A stretch of 64,000 nucleotides of DNA from contig CM065299.1 of the NCBI GenBank assembly GCA_032871835.1, positions 27,855,074 to 27,919,073 on the forward strand, in the 5' to 3' direction. Below the pieces are notes generated by a model. That model worked only from the letters and a program-made list of their open reading frames with translations, ran no database searches and was not told the DNA's origin. Source of the stretch: Dipteronia dyeriana. Its lineage: Eukaryota; Streptophyta; Magnoliopsida; Sapindales; Sapindaceae. Shown piece after piece: positions 10,453-21,790 of this stretch; position 1 is the stretch's first letter; every line of letters begins with the position of its first letter. The translations under genes were made by a program, and so were the position numbers.

Positions 10453-12712
10453 CATGATTTCACGCACCTATATAAGTGTGTTGTCTGGGCTATTTTTCCT
10501 TCATTGTTCTTCTTTGGCTGCACCCGTTCCTCTTCTCCCTCCACTTCCTTTTTTGTTTCATTTTTAAATTTTCATTTTTATACATTGAGGACAATGTTTA
10601 GATTAGGTTTGGGGGTGTGAATTTGTGTTTATTTTATTTTTTTGAACCATTTGTTGAAATCTGCGAAAAAAAGTGCCCTATTTTGAATTTTTTGAGGCAA
10701 ACGTTTTGTTAAAACTGTAATCATTGGTGAGGAAATAAATTTTATGTCCATTATGAGTTCTTCATTTTTTTGATACGAATCTAACGGTATAAAGAACATA
10801 AAATTATGAGCAGTAGTTTAAAAGTTATGAATATTTCTTCGACCAAAGGTCATGGGAGATTCCCTGTTTGTGCAAATCTGTACGTGGACTGTTTTCAACG
10901 TCTGTTTTCTCATTTTTTTGATTCGAATTTTGAAATATTTTATAATTTAAAAATGTGTATTTATATGTCTAGTTTCTTGTGTTAAAATATGGTTAACTTT
11001 TGTTGAGTAATTTTATAGATCTGCATTAAAGAACGGACATAGGTCGTTTTAGAAAGTCACCAGTTTTTGAATTTTTGTCCTCTATTTTTTTCGATGCTTC
11101 TTTTGTGTGCTTTAAGGGCCATAATATATGCTTTAATCACTAAGTTTAGACTAACGTCTTGCCACTTAGAGTAATGCATTGCATTTTTCAAAATTTATGA
11201 CATGCTTTTGATATGATGGTGGATAGGATGCTTAGTAGGATATCCATGATTAATAGTGGAGACTACCCTTGTGAGTTCACTAAGCCAAAAAGCGTACATA
11301 AATATAATTATAGAGGGTTCTTTTGTTTCTACTCCTAAACACTCATTAGGTTCTTAGCATTAGAAATTGATCTCAATAGGTTATGCATTGGATATTAAAG
11401 AACATTCATTATAAAAAGATATCACATGTGGACTTCGCTTTTGTTTTGGTTGAACTATTAGAAGTAATATAGGCAATGTGTGCTTTAATTCACTTAAAAG
11501 GCCTTAAATATTTCCTACCTTTATGTGTGTGCTCCCTAGCCAATTTTGAAGCCAAACACTATAAACCTTTTTCTTTCATCACCCACATTAACTTAACCCC
11601 TAATGAGCCATAATTTAGCCATACCTTATAGCTTGGGATCATATTGAGGTGATGAAGATAATTGAAGAGAGTTCGAAATGGGTGACTCATGATTTGCATG
11701 TTCCAAGGCAACGCAAGAAGAAAAAAGAAGTGAATGAAAAAAAAAGATAAGAAAAAGTGAATAAAAAATTGGTTACAATTTTTTTTTTTGAAAAAAAAGA
11801 AGATAAATGAATGGGATGTTGAATCAAATGTAAATGAAAAGGGATAGAGCTTTATTATGAAAGTGATGAGAAATCAAGATCAACTCAAGAAGGAGAATGA
11901 ACGAAAAGCCTAAATGCAAGTGGAATGAAGAATTTGAAGAAATTCGGGCAAGTATAAAGATTACCGAAGAATTTCTCGATATGATCCTAGGTTTGTTTGC
12001 TATCATTTTCCCGTTCTTTCTTAACCTTCACCCAATGGCCCCGTTACAACCAAAGAAAAGACCTAATTGATTTTTTGGGAATGCTAGCTCGAGAGTAAAG
12101 GTAAACATGTGTTCTATCTTGTTCTTAATGTATGATTCCGTTCATGAGATCCTTTGTATAAAATCTAGCACTCTTTCTACTATATATTCATATGCGATTA
12201 TATCTTGAAATTTCTTGTGCATAAACTCCATTCGCATATGCTTGATGAGTGTATTTGCCTCGGTTATATATGAAATTAATGAGTGACATCCTGTGAAAAT
12301 TAGAATCGAGACGAATTATATTTATGGCGTTTGACGATGCGTTTTTGAAGTTAGAGTGTCTTGAGTGTGGACTTTTCATTTAAAACTAAGTAGTGCATTC
12401 AAACTTGTGGCGTAATTTTAGTCTTTATTAAGTGGCTCTAGCATGTATTGGTTTTGAATGGTACATTTGAGTTTGCGTTTTGATTATTTGGATTTTCGTA
12501 GAAATATGTTTGTGGGTAGCATAGCTGTAAACCCTTAGGAGACAAAACTCCTTCTACTAGGGACACCTAGAGGTTTAAAGGCTTGTAGCATACGCTCAAC
12601 GCTATTGTGTTCCCTACGAAAGTGACTTAGTTTATTTTTATTTTATTTTTAGATTTTCGTTTGTTTTTAGTTTTTGTTTTTATTCTAGTTTTGCTCGAGG
12701 ACTAGCAAAAGA

Positions 12713-12728
12713 TAGGTTTGGGGGTATT
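12713..12728 (+). other. Polypurine tract of the Athila-type element
   Basis: GATAGGTTTGGGGGTA lies immediately before the 3' LTR, in the expected place for priming plus-strand synthesis. Confidence 0.7.
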
Positions 12729-14346
12729 TGATCGGTCTATTTCTATACATGTTTTAGATCCCCATTTCCTATAATTTGTGCTTTGTTCTTGGGTAAAATT
12801 AGGTATTTTATGTGTTTGTTGAGCATGTATAGGTCACATTCCATTCAAGAGGTGTTGGATGTTATTTTGGAGAAAAAAAGAGCAAAAAATTGATTTTCGG
12901 AGCAATGCAGAACAGTCATATTGCAGGGCCTATATCTCTCAGTTCCGATCGAATTGTGTGTCCTTCTACCTATGGATTGAAAGCCCCAGAAGTCTAGTTT
13001 CCGACACACTTTACGGATTGCAATTCTGATATTCCTAGAAGAAGTTATGCACAATATAGTAACCGAATGTCAGTGGTTGATCGTCAACCGCGGCCTAGAC
13101 CGCCGTCTAGGCACAAGACCTAGCCAACAGTCTACGGAGCGGAAATTGGCAGAGGAATACCCCGGTCTGGACCACAGCGACCTCCGGAGCGACCCATGCC
13201 GTGGTTAGATGGATTTTTGGCTGAAAACCACTCCGAATTGGTCAAGAATTGTTCCAAAACTTTCCAAATCAAATTCTAATGATTTTAGAAGACCAAAACA
13301 TGTTTGGGAAAGTTCAAAACTCAAATTTTGAGTCAAATATCAAAATAAGAAATTCAATTTAGGAAAGAATTCTCATTCATTGTTTCATTCTACTTTCCCA
13401 CTTGATGGATTTCCTAAACCTAAGAAGAATTGGGGTTTCACAAGAAAAGGACACTTATAAATACTCCATATTCTTTACAATTAAAGAGTTTTTTTTAGCC
13501 GTCCCCCACCACTCCATCACCATACAATCTACATTCATCTTTGCACATTGAAGATTGAAGACAAAGAAGAATTCATCAATGGGTTTTATCTTTTCTTTCT
13601 CTTCTCTTATTTTCATCATGTGTAACTAACTCATATTAGGGAATCAATGTGAACCTCTATGAATGCACTTTGTTAGAATTGACTATATTTATTAAATTAA
13701 GTTTTGATTCATTCAATTCATCTTATGTCTTAATTCTTTCTTCTTGTTAATGCATGATCATACGTTGGCATGAATTTAGGGTTTTGATAATTTAATGATT
13801 GAGGTTGGAGTATTGATCTATACGTAATCTTAATTAATATTCAATTGAATGGATAAAACTGATCTTAGCATTGATCTATGCAAGTAGGTTTTGGTTCATT
13901 GTTCTTGCACTTAATGGGTTCTCGATTGTAGTTTGAACCATTGATCTATGGGTAAATTGTAATTGAGAACACTTGATTCATCCCATAATCATATGGTAAT
14001 AATCATACTTAAGATAATAACGAACCCTTAACTTGATTAATATCTTTCAAAGTCAATTCGAAACATTGAGTAAACATAGTAGGGGAGCATTGATGACCTA
14101 GTACTTTCTCACCTTTGACCACAACCCAATCTTTTCAGTTGTTTTCTTAGTTTAAATTTAATTTAGTTTTAGCTTTAAATCAACTCAACAATCTTCTTGT
14201 TACTTTAATTTTACTTTAATTAGAATTAGTTTTAACCATATAAATCACTTTTCTTCGTGTGAACGATCCTTACTTGTCACTGTGCTTATCTTCACGATTC
14301 GTGCACTTACAAGTATTATTTTTATAGCACGATTTACACAACACCA
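12729..14346 (+). repeat. 3' LTR of the Athila-type element
   Basis: This is a direct repeat of 5066-6622 with the same TGATCGGTC start and ACAACACCA end. It is 61 bases longer because of two segments absent from the 5' copy. GTGGT follows it, completing the target duplication. Confidence 0.92.
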
Positions 14347-14351
14347 GTGGT

Positions 14352-14774
14352 GTGGTGTACAACACATGGGTTTCACACTTTCAAGGTGAAAATTCACACG
14401 ATTTCATTTTAGTTTCACCCGTTGTCTGTTATGACTTGAGCATTTTGTTGTTAATTGTGTTTTGAACACAATTGGTTTAGAACAAAAATATGGGTTTCAG
14501 AACAAAATTAAAGATTTTTATTTCTTCTATTGACAACTTCAATACGGTTGTGTGTTGTTGTTTTACACAATTGGATAATACTGTTATATTTCATATAATC
14601 TTCCCAATCAGTCCAAAATCGATCCGAACCGAATCGGTTCAGTTCAATCGGTTTTTAATCGGTTGACAATTATATATCGGATCTGATCGGATCATATTTT
14701 CAAAAACCGAATAATATTGGGTTTTTATTGGTTCACTCTAAAAGTTAATCGATCCAATAAATGCCCACCCCTAC
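14352..14774. other. Flanking DNA ending in a hAT-like terminus
   Basis: No gene is seen. From 14620 the sequence has repeated CGAACCGAATCGGTT/AATCGGTT motifs and ends in AATGCCCACCCCTAC. In reverse this is GTAGGGGTGGGCATT, a terminus often seen in plant hAT-type MITEs. The opposite end was not located, so the element is unproven. Confidence 0.4.
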
Positions 14775-15015
14775 GATATAATAATATGATATATTATATT
14801 ATTATATGCAAATAATATATAAGACATATCTTATAATAATATATATATATATATGATATTATTATTATTCTTATTATTATATATATATATTATTATTATA
14901 TACATAATAATATTTAATATATTATATATTATTATATATAATAAAAAATATAATATTATAATATATATATATATATGTTATATTTATATTATTTAATATA
15001 TATATATATATAATA
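14775..15015. repeat. TA-rich tract at the left junction of the viral copy
   Basis: Degenerate (TA)n and TTA/TAA repeats contain almost no G or C. They stop abruptly at about 15015, where viral protein-coding sequence begins. Confidence 0.9.
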
Positions 15016-15044
15016 TTTATCTCTCTATTCCCACCAACACATTG

Positions 15045-15910
15045 GAGCTATCAGAATAGTCATCACTCTCCATGGAAGGAAAGGATTACCGGTCACCGTC
15101 AGAATTGCCTTCCTCAATACCATCTATAAAGAATACTAGCACGCGGGTATCAGGACTTGTCTGTCAACACTCCATGCAGGTAGTATCTCTCTTACATACT
15201 ACCCCAACTTCAACATCCCTCTCAGAGACCAGAATCTCCATAACTGCCTCAAGGTTCAACTCCAGGTCTTAGGAGCATCTACGATGCCCAATTCCTATAT
15301 GGCGACTCTTCACCACCAGATCGCCTACAGGCTTTAAGATCATGCCCTTGATCTTCCCATCCCAGGTCACATTGGAGATACCACCTTCATAGAAGCAGAA
15401 AGGGAAGACGAAGTTCCCACCATCATCCAGATTCCTAAACAGCTTCCTAGGGATAAACTTACGGAGATCATGCTTCTCTAATGGATCACCAATTATGAGA
15501 AGGCTTTCCAGAATATCACTCCTGTTATCGCTTCAGACACAAAATTCACCAAACTGCCTGATGGCTCCATTCAGACCACTTATGAACCAATCTCAACTCC
15601 TACTCCAAAAGTTTCTCCCAGTGCGCCACCGATTTTTCAGGTTCTCATGATCCGCTCAGTCATCTTTGAAGATGATATCCCGATACATAGCTTTGAGGCT
15701 GACGGATCCCCAATTTACACTAATAAAATCAACGGTCATTTTATATGGGACGTTGGCCCAGATATGTGTGATGCAGACTGTGAATGCAAAACTTGTTCCA
15801 AAGTCATGAGATCTTCCTGCAAGCCAGGTCCTCTCCACCGTAAACCAGAAGATCCAAATAGACCATGGATCGGTTTACATCCTATCAAAAATAGGCATCT
15901 CCTTATCTAA
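15045..15910 (+). pseudogene. Viral movement-protein region, broken
   Basis: A single frame carries the caulimovirid movement-protein (30K family) core, including a 'YYPNFNIPL' motif, and then an acidic linker and a short Cys-rich stretch (about 15770-15840). In-frame stops lie at 15137-15139, 15335-15337 and 15479-15481. The frame is lost after 15910. The N-terminal part of the domain is absent because the insertion begins inside it. The protein would move virus between cells; this copy cannot encode it. Confidence 0.7.
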
Positions 15911-16067
15911 GATAGAGCCCTTCAAATCCGAAAGACTATTGCCAGATGAGCCAGAGGAGCTAGAGAAACTTCTAACACTTCTCTCGACACCTATACCTTG
16001 CTTTATGACTTCCAGCTATGATAAAGATTTTCCCTCTCTATAACCGACTTCCAACCCTGAGAGAAAC

Positions 16068-16349
16068 ATGTTCAACAGACCTTTCGTTGAACCCACAGAG
16101 ATCCTTCCAGAAGAATCCTACAAACAACCTTTTCAAGCTGAACAAGTCATCAACTGGCACTCCCGCAATGCCATAGTACAAAATAAAGTCCTACACTCTA
16201 TTGACCAAAAGATTGACCAGGTTTCTCATCATGTCTCTCAACATGATCTTCATCTTCAGCATCTAGATACCTCTTTACGCAACATGTACACAGATTTACA
16301 GTCGAGAGTTGCTAGATTGGATGCCGATCTTCATCAGTACATCAACTAG
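16068..16349 (+). pseudogene. Viral coiled-coil segment between movement and capsid regions
   Basis: This open piece of about 93 codons has regular hydrophobic spacing ('IDQKIDQVSHHVSQHD'), consistent with a coiled coil. It sits between the movement and capsid parts, as in related polyproteins. It is in a different frame from the movement-protein piece and ends at a stop. 16350-17040 holds low-complexity Ser/Pro-rich coding remnants. Confidence 0.55.
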
Positions 16350-17040
16350 GGATATTTCAGCCCTAAGTTTGATAGTAAAGAAAGAGAAATCTAACAGTTG
16401 AAAGACCAATTAGACCAGATAAACCGATACCACTTCACCAGCACACCCTATGTGCCTAGACCGTATCCTTATACCCCATTTTGATATTTCCAACCCAATC
16501 ACCACCATATGCTTTTAGACCTCCTGATCACTCTCAATTTTTTCAAGTCAATCGGTGACCTTTTCAGAAAATATCCTCTCTTGTCTTAACCAAAACAATC
16601 TGACAAGCCGTCATCCAGCAGACCTACTCGACCCTCTAAAAGGTCTTTTCCCCGTAAGAAAAAACAATCTGCTCTAGATCACCACAAACACCCTTTCTAT
16701 GCTTCCCATAAATCTACTTCTTTTCCTGAAAATACCTTTTCAATTAAAACCTCGACGGTACCATCTAAGTCTTCCTACGAATCTTATTCCTTTTGGGAGA
16801 CGTATTCTTCAGCTTCAACTGAACGATCTTATCACGAGACTGGTCTATCTGATTCAGATACCTTAATAGATCTTTCTCGAATCTTTATGGTAACCAGAAT
16901 AGATCCTCAGCCATCTACCCAAACAGTTGATACACCTGAAACATCAGATGAGATTTCTGATGAAGCTACGCCCATAGTGGAAGAACCTCTTGAGCACAAG
17001 CCCCCCGCTATTGCTCCTAAACCTACAAATGGCCCATGAT

Positions 17041-17950
17041 TCAATTTAGAAGACTCCACTCCTCGACAATGGAGACGGAAGATGTCCGAAATGAGCGTCT
17101 GGCTTGATCTTCAAGCCGCAAAGCAAGAAAACAATACAGAAACCATCTTAAGAGAATTTGTTTCCAGATTCACTGGATCTCTTAAAGATTTGTACCAAGC
17201 TCTCGGAGAATACCGACAGCTGCAGCTAGTTCGATATGGTTCAGTGTTCCAGGCTATGGGAATCATCTTCTGAGAATTCCTTAGAGATGCCTCTCAGTTT
17301 TATAAACAAACTAGACAGGGATTCTTCGAAATGCGTTGTTGTTCTCTCGACAAAAGAGACATAGATTTCCATTACAAACGCATGTCCTTCCGATATCATG
17401 CCCTCGAAGGAATCAATGATGAAAGCTTGAGACATGTATACTTAAACTCTCTTCCTACTGAACTCCAATGTGAACTCCAAAAGACTATTGAACTTTCAGG
17501 CAGATCCCTTTGTGATATTACTTTATGTGAAATCCACATGTTCACTCTTACCGCCCTGGACAAACTCTATGCTACACAGATAGTTTTCTAAAAAATGCCC
17601 AGAGAAGGCAATAAGTATGATAGATACTGCAAATTGCCTGATTCATATCATCTCAAATGCAAATCTATAGAGCATTGCAACTGCAGACCCTATCGCCGTT
17701 CCAGAAGACAGCCTAAGAAATATATTTTTTTCTAGCAACAAAAAGAATAGAAAGTATAAGTACTACTAGAAGAAGGCTAGAAGATCCTGGAACAAATCGA
17801 ACAAATGTTTTGCCTGCGAACAAGAAGGACATTACGTAAAACAATGTCCTAACAAGAGAACAAAATCAACCAAGCTCATTCAGCAGCTCAGACAGATAGC
17901 TGATGAAGTTCCCTCTGATGTTAAAATTGAATCCATTTTCTCATAACAAG
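17041..17950 (+). pseudogene. Viral capsid region with CCHC knuckle, broken
   Basis: Open pieces at 17082-17273 and 17331-17591 give a helical capsid-like protein ('FVSRFTGSLKDLYQALGEYR', 'LNSLPTELQCELQK'). A basic Cys-rich stretch and the zinc knuckle CFACEQEGHYVKQC follow at 17806-17847, matching CX2CX4HX4C. Several stops interrupt it, for example the one ending the piece at 17273 and others near 17730. Position and knuckle support the capsid/nucleic-acid-binding role. Confidence 0.7.
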
Positions 17951-18111
17951 ATGATGTTAACCCGCATACTACTTTTATGATCTAAGACTTTGATGACTCC
18001 AGTGCCTCCTTAGATTTTTCTGACTTCTCAGAACCTGACTTCCCTTCAGAAGCATATCAAGTGACAAACAAAAGTGACCTATCACTAGGTCCCTAAATTC
18101 AAGTCCAAATA

Positions 18112-18363
18112 TTGGCAGAAAAATGCTCTAAGCCTACTTATGCTATCACCTACTTTGATACAGGCGCTCATTCCATCATGATGAACCCAAGAGTTCTACC
18201 TCTAGATGCATGGAAGAAGAAAGATAATGAATATCTAGCATCTGATAGTCAGATCTTCACCACCAATTTGGTCTCAAAATACAAAGTTGGTATCCAGTTT
18301 TTCCCACATGCACTCTATGGACTCATGTCATTGGCACCCCTCTACCGGATAAGGATGTCTTGA
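18112..18363 (+). pseudogene. Viral aspartic protease region, broken
   Basis: The open piece contains the retropepsin active site as FDTGA (Asp codon at 18157-18159), directly after the capsid region and before RT. Its role would be cleavage of the polyprotein. It ends at a stop, and the continuation up to RT is in other frames. Confidence 0.75.
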
Positions 18364-18563
18364 TTGGTTAGGATGTTTGTAGCCAATCCAAGTTTATCAG
18401 AATCCTTCCTACTGGTATCCGGTTCAAACGGGAATTCAAACCCTTTTCCAGTATACCAAAAATTTTCCCTCTATCTGCGATTAACCCTTCTTTCCAGCAG
18501 GTCCAAGAGAAACTCCTCTCATTTTGTACAAATAACCATGCTGATTTCAAACACCCTAAACCT

Positions 18564-20192
18564 TTGTGGAAAAATCCAGAGTTCTTTATCAAATTACCTT
18601 TCAAGCTAAATGAAGACATTAACCCAACCAAAGCTTCTCACTCGGGCATGTCCTCCACAGATCTTCAGCTGGCCAATGAGGAATGTGAAAAACTCCTTCG
18701 GCAAGGCTTAATAGAGCCCACTTCTTCTCCCTGGGTGTGCCAAGCCTTTTATGTTGAAAAACTTTCAGAACAACTCAGAGGCAAGAAGAGACTAGTCATT
18801 GACTTCAAGCCCCTCAACTTGTTCCTCCGGGATGACAAATTCTCAGTCCCTAAAGCCAACTCCTTGTTTGCACAATTGCCTAGTGCGACTGTGTTTTCCA
18901 AGTTTGATATGAAAGTAGCCTTTTGGCAGATAGGGATCCATCCTGAAGAAAGATACAAAACAACCTTCTGTCTCCCAAATGCGCAATATTAATGGACGGT
19001 CCTACCATTTGGTTTGAAAATAGCCCCATCGCTTTTCCAAAAGGCCATCACTAGGATTTTTCATCATATTCTCCACTCTACCTTACTATACATTGACGAT
19101 ATACTATTGTTCTCCTCAGACAATAGCTCTCATAACGAGCTTCTACACCACTTCCTTGAAATCGTGGATCAATATGGGATCATGCTATCTGAAAAGAAGA
19201 GCTCGATAGGTATCAGTGAAATTGAGTTCCTTGGCCTACAAATAAAGAAAGGGACATACCTTCCTGGTCCTCATATGGCTAAACAACTACTTGATTTCCC
19301 TAATTCAAACCTCACCCAAAAACAAGTCCAGCAATTCCTTGGCATCATCAACTATATCAGAGATTTCATCCCACAGGCTAGCCACTACACCACAACCTTG
19401 TCTAATCTTCTTAAGAAAAATCCGCCTCATTGGGATACTACCCATTCTGAAGCAATTGCCCATCTCAAAAGCGTTTCCCATAAACCACTTCCTTTGCACA
19501 TACCCTCTATAGGACAGCTCATCCTCCAAACAGATACTAGTGACCAATTTTGGGGCGCCATCCTCATCAAATAAAAGGAAGGAAAAAGCCACTACTGCAG
19601 TCATGCCAGTGGACAATTCAAAGATGCCCAGAAACACTATCACACAGTCTACAAAGAGATCATTGCAGTCAAACATGGAATCTTCAAATTTGATTTCTAT
19701 CTCAGGACTAAAAGTTTCATCATATAAATGGACAATTCATCTTTTCCAAAAGTCCTCGAGTTCCGTAACAAGATTCCTCCAAACCCTCAGCTACTGAGAC
19801 TTAAATATTGGTTTTCCATATATGATTTCACTGTGAGACACATTAAAGGACATAACAACATCATTCCTGATATGCTCTCCAGACCTAACCCTGTCACTCT
19901 TATCTCCCGGGCTGGACCTATCCCTTTTACTTTATATGATAACTTCTACAGCCTCATCTTCAGCCTCATCTCCGGCTATACCTCATCCTCCTACTTTTCC
20001 CCCCGAGTTAATGGCAACTCTACCTCTGGACAATCTACATATGTTCAGCAGATACAAAGATTTACCAAAACACATCTTCCAATTTATCTCTCTCAACTTA
20101 ATGCCCAAGACTGTAGACACTGTCTAGTCAACCCTTCTAAGCCTTTTCTTGACCCCTTTGTATCTTCTCCCTTTTACTACTATTCTTTTTAG
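18564..20192 (+). pseudogene. Viral reverse transcriptase-RNase H, interrupted by stops
   Basis: The frame from 18564 shows RT motifs in order: 'KKRLVIDFKPLN', 'FSKFDMKVAFWQIGIHPEE', 'LPFGLKIAPSLFQKA' and YIDDILLF (YIDD at 19089-19100). The thumb/connection and RNase H follow ('LQTDTSDQFWGA', 'HASGQFKDAQKHYHT', 'RHIKGHNNIIPDMLSR'). The same frame is kept throughout and is broken only by stops at 18990-18992, 19572-19574, 19725-19727 and 20190-20192. The RT resembles caulimovirids rather than Ty3 elements, because the frame ends after RNase H without integrase. Confidence 0.85.
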
Positions 20193-20195
20193 GTT

Positions 20196-20576
20196 ATGTG
20201 GTATCATGCTATGGTTTTTCCTCTTCAAGCCTTATATGGTATAGTCCATGACTCAACCTACCTTCGTATTTTTCTTCAATGGTTCAATCCTTTGTCTGCT
20301 TGGGACAATGAACTTACCAAACTCATGGGACATTACCACTTCTGGAAAATGGACACAGAAATGGCCGCTAAGGTATCTTGTAAATGGATCTTTCACATAC
20401 CCTATCATTACAATCCGCATACCAAACTCCTGTGGACTTCTAACATCAGTTACAAATGGGATCGTATGATTACGAAAAGCTATATCCACTCTGTATCCAA
20501 ATCTCTATCCTCAATTTCCTCTGTGACGTCAACGGAGACATTACAGATGTTCATTTTATCATTCCTGGTGTCCTAA
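20196..20576 (+). pseudogene. C-terminal extension after viral RNase H
   Basis: After the stop at 20190 the same frame stays open for about 126 codons. It encodes a Trp-, Tyr- and His-rich segment ('FNPLSAWDNELTKLMGHYHF', 'VSCKWIFHIPYHYNPHTKLLW'). I recognise no domain. Because the frame is continuous with RNase H, it was probably the C-terminal part of the polyprotein or a short downstream ORF. Its function is unknown. Confidence 0.45.
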
Positions 20577-20770
20577 GAGACCCATCTCAAAATTGACACC
20601 CTTTCCAGAACTCTTATCTTTTGGATTCACAAGATCCACTACAAAATGACACATGACCCCGTTCTATTTGTGGAGCCCACAACTCTAACGATGAAGACCA
20701 TGCCACTTGTAATCTCAGCAGCCCCTGACCTGTTTCCAAGCTTATCTTCAACGGTCACTTTCTTTGCTCG

Positions 20771-21006
20771 GACAACATCTTGTAAAATCTATATGTGCTT
20801 TAATTATTGCTGCTCGACAACATCTTGTAAAATCTACTTTAATTAGGTGTGCTTTAATCATTGTTGTCATCTATCCGACATCATTTTGTAAAATCTGTTT
20901 GTAGGCCAGCCCTCTGTCTCTGCTTGTTTCTTCCAAAGTCATCTCCTTTCCTCTATAAAAGGATATGCTCGCCCCTTGTAAGATAATCGAAAAATCAAGA
21001 AATAAA
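20771..21006 (+). promoter_or_regulatory. Viral promoter: triple repeat, TATA box and poly(A) signal
   Basis: Three copies of a GACAACATCTTGTAAAATCT-like motif (near 20773, 20817 and 20877, the last diverged) precede TATAAAA at 20954-20960. AATAAA follows at 21001-21006. A TATA box with a poly(A) signal some 40 bases downstream is the layout expected for a terminally redundant caulimovirid transcript. The upstream repeats would be enhancer-like. Confidence 0.65.
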
Positions 21007-21296
21007 ATCAATGTGTTTATTTACTCCATGGCTTTCTAAGATTCCCCTTCCTGATCTTCAGAAAGTTTACTATGCTAAAATTTATATTTATGTGAAATCT
21101 CAGTATGCCATATGCTTACCTCTTCTGAGAATCCTATATATAAGAACAGATTTGGCTTAAGGCCTTTATACATCTCCAATTAAGTGTTTTCAACAGATTA
21201 GTACCCTGTTTAGGCCGTCAGAGCAAATGTCGTTTGTGGGGAAAACTAGAATGCACAACTATAGTAAGATGGTCGTAGAGCTCCCTGTCACCCACG

Positions 21297-21306
21297 TGCT
21301 AATATA

Positions 21307-21345
<39 letters not shown>

Positions 21346-21491
21346 TATAATATATATCGGTAATAATATTATTATGTACATAATAATATTTAATATATTA
21401 TATATATATAGTATATTTATATTACATATATATTAACACATAATATATATATATATATATATGTATGTATATTATAATATATCAATATATA

Positions 21492-21528
<37 letters not shown>

Positions 21529-21630
21529 TATAATAATAAAATATAATAAAATATTTATATATATAATATTTATATTATATATATATATATATTATAATAT
21601 ACTGCTTATATATATATATTATTGCATGCG

Positions 21631-21674
<44 letters not shown>

Positions 21675-21790
21675 AGTAATTATAATATATACATATTATT
21701 AACACATAATATATAAATATATGTACATATATATATATATGTATGTATATCAATAGTACATATTACTATATATATATATATAATATAATT
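21297..21790. repeat. TA-rich microsatellite at the right junction of the viral copy
   Basis: Long pure (TA)n and (TAA)n runs with rare GC interruptions begin directly after the viral leader sequence. Open frames in it encode only Tyr/Ile repeats. Confidence 0.9.

Larger units (their letters stand above)
9797..12728 (+). other. Non-coding internal region of the Athila-type element
   Basis: No convincing coding sequence is present. It contains GGTGGGAGGCAACCCACCC (about 9837-9855), a common landmark of Athila-type elements, and a GC-rich palindrome cluster (10090-10452). The purine-rich motif AGGTTTGGGGGT occurs three times (about 10003, 10603 and 12715). The last copy directly precedes the 3' LTR and acts as the polypurine tract. 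The rest is AT-rich and unremarkable. Confidence 0.7.
5061..14351 (+). mobile_element. Complete Athila-type Ty3/gypsy element lacking RT and integrase
   Basis: Two long direct repeats (5066-6622 and 12729-14346) bound the element. GTGGT lies immediately outside both ends (5061-5065 and 14347-14351), a perfect 5-bp target duplication. Order inside: primer site, gag, aspartic protease, a coiled-coil plus CCHC stretch, about 2.9 kb without coding sequence, and a purine-rich tract. The gag, protease and the later GGGAGGCAACCCACCC motif are those of Athila-lineage elements. No RT, RNase H or integrase motif was found anywhere inside, so mobility would need enzymes from a related element. The LTRs are similar but differ by scattered substitutions. 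Two short segments are present only in the 3' LTR (about 13438-13456 and 13964-14006). Confidence 0.92.
15016..21296 (+). mobile_element. Endogenous caulimovirid (Petuvirus/Florendovirus-like) copy
   Basis: The domain order on the plus strand is movement protein, coiled coil, capsid with CCHC knuckle, aspartic protease, reverse transcriptase, RNase H, a C-terminal extension, then a promoter and leader. This is the gene order of petuvirus and florendovirus polyproteins. No integrase or LTR is present, which separates it from gypsy elements. The copy starts inside the movement protein, so the 5' coding end is missing, and it stops in leader sequence at about 21296. Both flanks are TA-rich. Stops and frameshifts are spread along it, so it is a fossil. 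It spans about 6.3 kb, most of a caulimovirid genome. The genus cannot be settled without alignment. Confidence 0.85.

Noticed and set aside
21461..21670. Open frame of Tyr/Ile repeats
   Set aside because: A translation of (TA)n microsatellite DNA.
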